From Acidocella sp. 20-57-95 (GTDB lineage Bacteria > Pseudomonadota > Alphaproteobacteria > Acetobacterales > Acetobacteraceae), in contig NCAT01000002.1 of NCBI GenBank assembly GCA_002255575.1, forward strand, positions 237,237-301,236: DNA of 64,000 nucleotides, in the 5' to 3' direction. Positions 63,649 to 64,000 of this stretch are shown here, piece by piece (the first letter of the stretch is position 1; every line of letters begins with the position of its first letter). The notes under the pieces are model-generated. The model worked only from the letters and a program-made list of their open reading frames with translations, was not told where the DNA came from and made no database searches. Made by a program: the position numbers and the translations under genes.

Positions 63649-63692
63649 TGGCGTCCCGTAGGGGATTCGAACCCCTGTTACCGCCGTGAGAG
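63649..63692 (-). tRNA. 3' part of a tRNA-Glu(CTC) gene (attachment-site copy)
   Basis: Read on the minus strand this is the anticodon loop CTCTCAC (anticodon CTC at 63688-63690), the 3' anticodon-stem strand GGCGG and a four-base variable loop. Then come the T-arm AGGGG-TTCGAAT-CCCCT, the acceptor 3' strand ACGGGAC, discriminator G and encoded CCA. This is the 3' half of bacterial tRNA-Glu. The 5' half (which should start GTCCCGT) is absent: upstream of the loop the sequence no longer pairs. It is therefore not a working tRNA but what is left where an element has integrated between the anticodon loop and the 3' end. Confidence 0.78.
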
Positions 63693-63790
63693 AGCGATAA
63701 CTATCATCCTACACCGTCCCGCACTATGTCATAAGCAATTGAAATATCAGTAATTACTATTCTATTCCGTCCCATTCCGTACGGCATTGA

Positions 63791-63826
63791 ATATGCCGTA
63801 TAGACTTCGCACCCTATATGCCGTAT
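63791..63826. repeat. direct repeats ATATGCCGTAT, likely integrase arm sites
   Basis: ATATGCCGTAT occurs at 63791-63801 and again at 63816-63826, 25 bases apart in the same direction. This is the size and setting of arm-type binding sites of tyrosine integrases, between the attachment site and the int gene. Confidence 0.55.
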
Positions 63827-63928
63827 GAAGATTCTACGTGTGTGGAGGCGGGTTAGGCATAGGACTCATCAAGTTTTTTGCCAAAGATGCAGACATATAC
63901 TGCAAGTTTTTCACTGGATGCCCTAAAA

Positions 63929-63949
63929 AGCATCAAGGAAGCATCAAGG
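63929..63949. repeat. tandem AGCATCAAGG repeats before the integrase
   Basis: AGCATCAAGG occurs at 63929-63938 and 63940-63949 (11-base period), and a shorter GGCATC follows at 63951. It overlaps the ribosome-binding region of the integrase, so it may be an operator for integrase or excisionase as well as an arm site. Confidence 0.5.
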
Positions 63950-63962
63950 GGGCATCTAGTTT

Positions 63963-64000
63963 ATGCCGAGACGGGCCAGAGACGAACGGCTTGATACCCG
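63963..64000 (+). CDS. int: tyrosine integrase, N-terminal start only (cut by window end)
   Basis: Only twelve complete codons are visible: MPRRARDERLDT, followed by CG at the window edge. This opening (Arg/Lys-rich, then RLDT) is the usual N-terminus of phage-type tyrosine integrases such as those that begin MPKRAKEARLDTRTAR. AAGGGGG lies about ten bases before the ATG. Its position just beyond a split tRNA-Glu supports the call. The catalytic part lies outside the window. Confidence 0.6.
   Translation, partial: MPRRARDERLDT

Larger units (their letters stand above)
63649..64000 (+). mobile_element. left edge of an integrated element at tRNA-Glu
   Basis: Starting at the split tRNA-Glu fragment, the sequence changes to AT-richer DNA with short direct repeats and then the start of a tyrosine integrase reading into the window edge. 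Chromosome lies to the left (tRNA 3' end retained) and the element to the right. The intact tRNA-Glu is expected at the far end of the element, restored from the chromosomal 5' half and the element's 3' half. Confidence 0.68.

Noticed and set aside
63649..63720. A complete tRNA gene on the minus strand
   Set aside because: The 5' acceptor strand, D-arm and 5' anticodon-stem strand are missing; upstream bases do not pair with GGCGG or ACGGGAC.

Overview
The window looks like chromosomal DNA of an alphaproteobacterium, most likely an acid-tolerant member of the Acetobacteraceae (Acidiphilium/Acidocella type). This rests on protein resemblance, moderately high G+C, a cyd operon with an FNR-type promoter and a bciA gene for bacteriochlorophyll synthesis. 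No rRNA or other species marker is present, so the family assignment is an inference.

Layout. 1-2.7 kb: a MurG-like glycosyltransferase and an EamA exporter. 3.1-15.2 kb: a minus-strand locus of four exported DUF11/SdrD-B/Ig-repeat proteins, including a 2029-residue protein with a Gly-rich linker and a predicted C-terminal beta-barrel. The second gene of this locus carries a one-base frameshift that separates its signal peptide from its body. 15.7-16.8 kb: an acetyl-CoA acetyltransferase. 17-23 kb: a persulfide-type regulon, with a BigR/SqrR-like ArsR regulator and operator between divergent units: DUF2892 plus thioredoxin 2 on one side, rhodanese plus an RND efflux pump on the other. 23.3-30 kb: cydDC-cydAB followed by two very small membrane proteins, with a perfect FNR box before cydA.

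30.2-44 kb: a visibly more AT-rich catabolic and transport region, probably acquired. It holds a LysR regulator with two DNA-binding domains, an amidohydrolase, a Pht5-like protein, a DctA-type carrier, a second LysR, an SDR, a nitrate/sulfonate/taurine-type ABC importer, a hydroxyisobutyrate-dehydrogenase-like enzyme and HyuA/HyuB. Together they look like uptake and breakdown of one unknown organic acid, amide or ring compound.

44.3-50 kb: a four-gene polysaccharide synthesis and export cluster (BcsB-like protein, small outer-membrane barrel, GT2 synthase with an N-terminal MshEN-like domain, polytopic membrane protein). 50.5-58.2 kb: ordinary metabolic and regulatory genes: LysR, membrane protein, quinone-oxidoreductase-like enzyme, epimerase divergent from an MmyB-type regulator, orphan bciA, alpha/beta hydrolase, zeta-class GST. 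58.7-63.4 kb: a branched-chain amino acid type ABC operon whose two ATPases are fused into one protein. 63.6-64 kb: the 3' part of a tRNA-Glu(CTC) gene, short direct repeats and the start of a tyrosine integrase, which mark the left edge of an integrated element continuing beyond the window.

Starts were moved from the longest open frame where a ribosome-binding site, signal peptide or domain edge argued for it. All functions come from reading the sequence; no database search was run.
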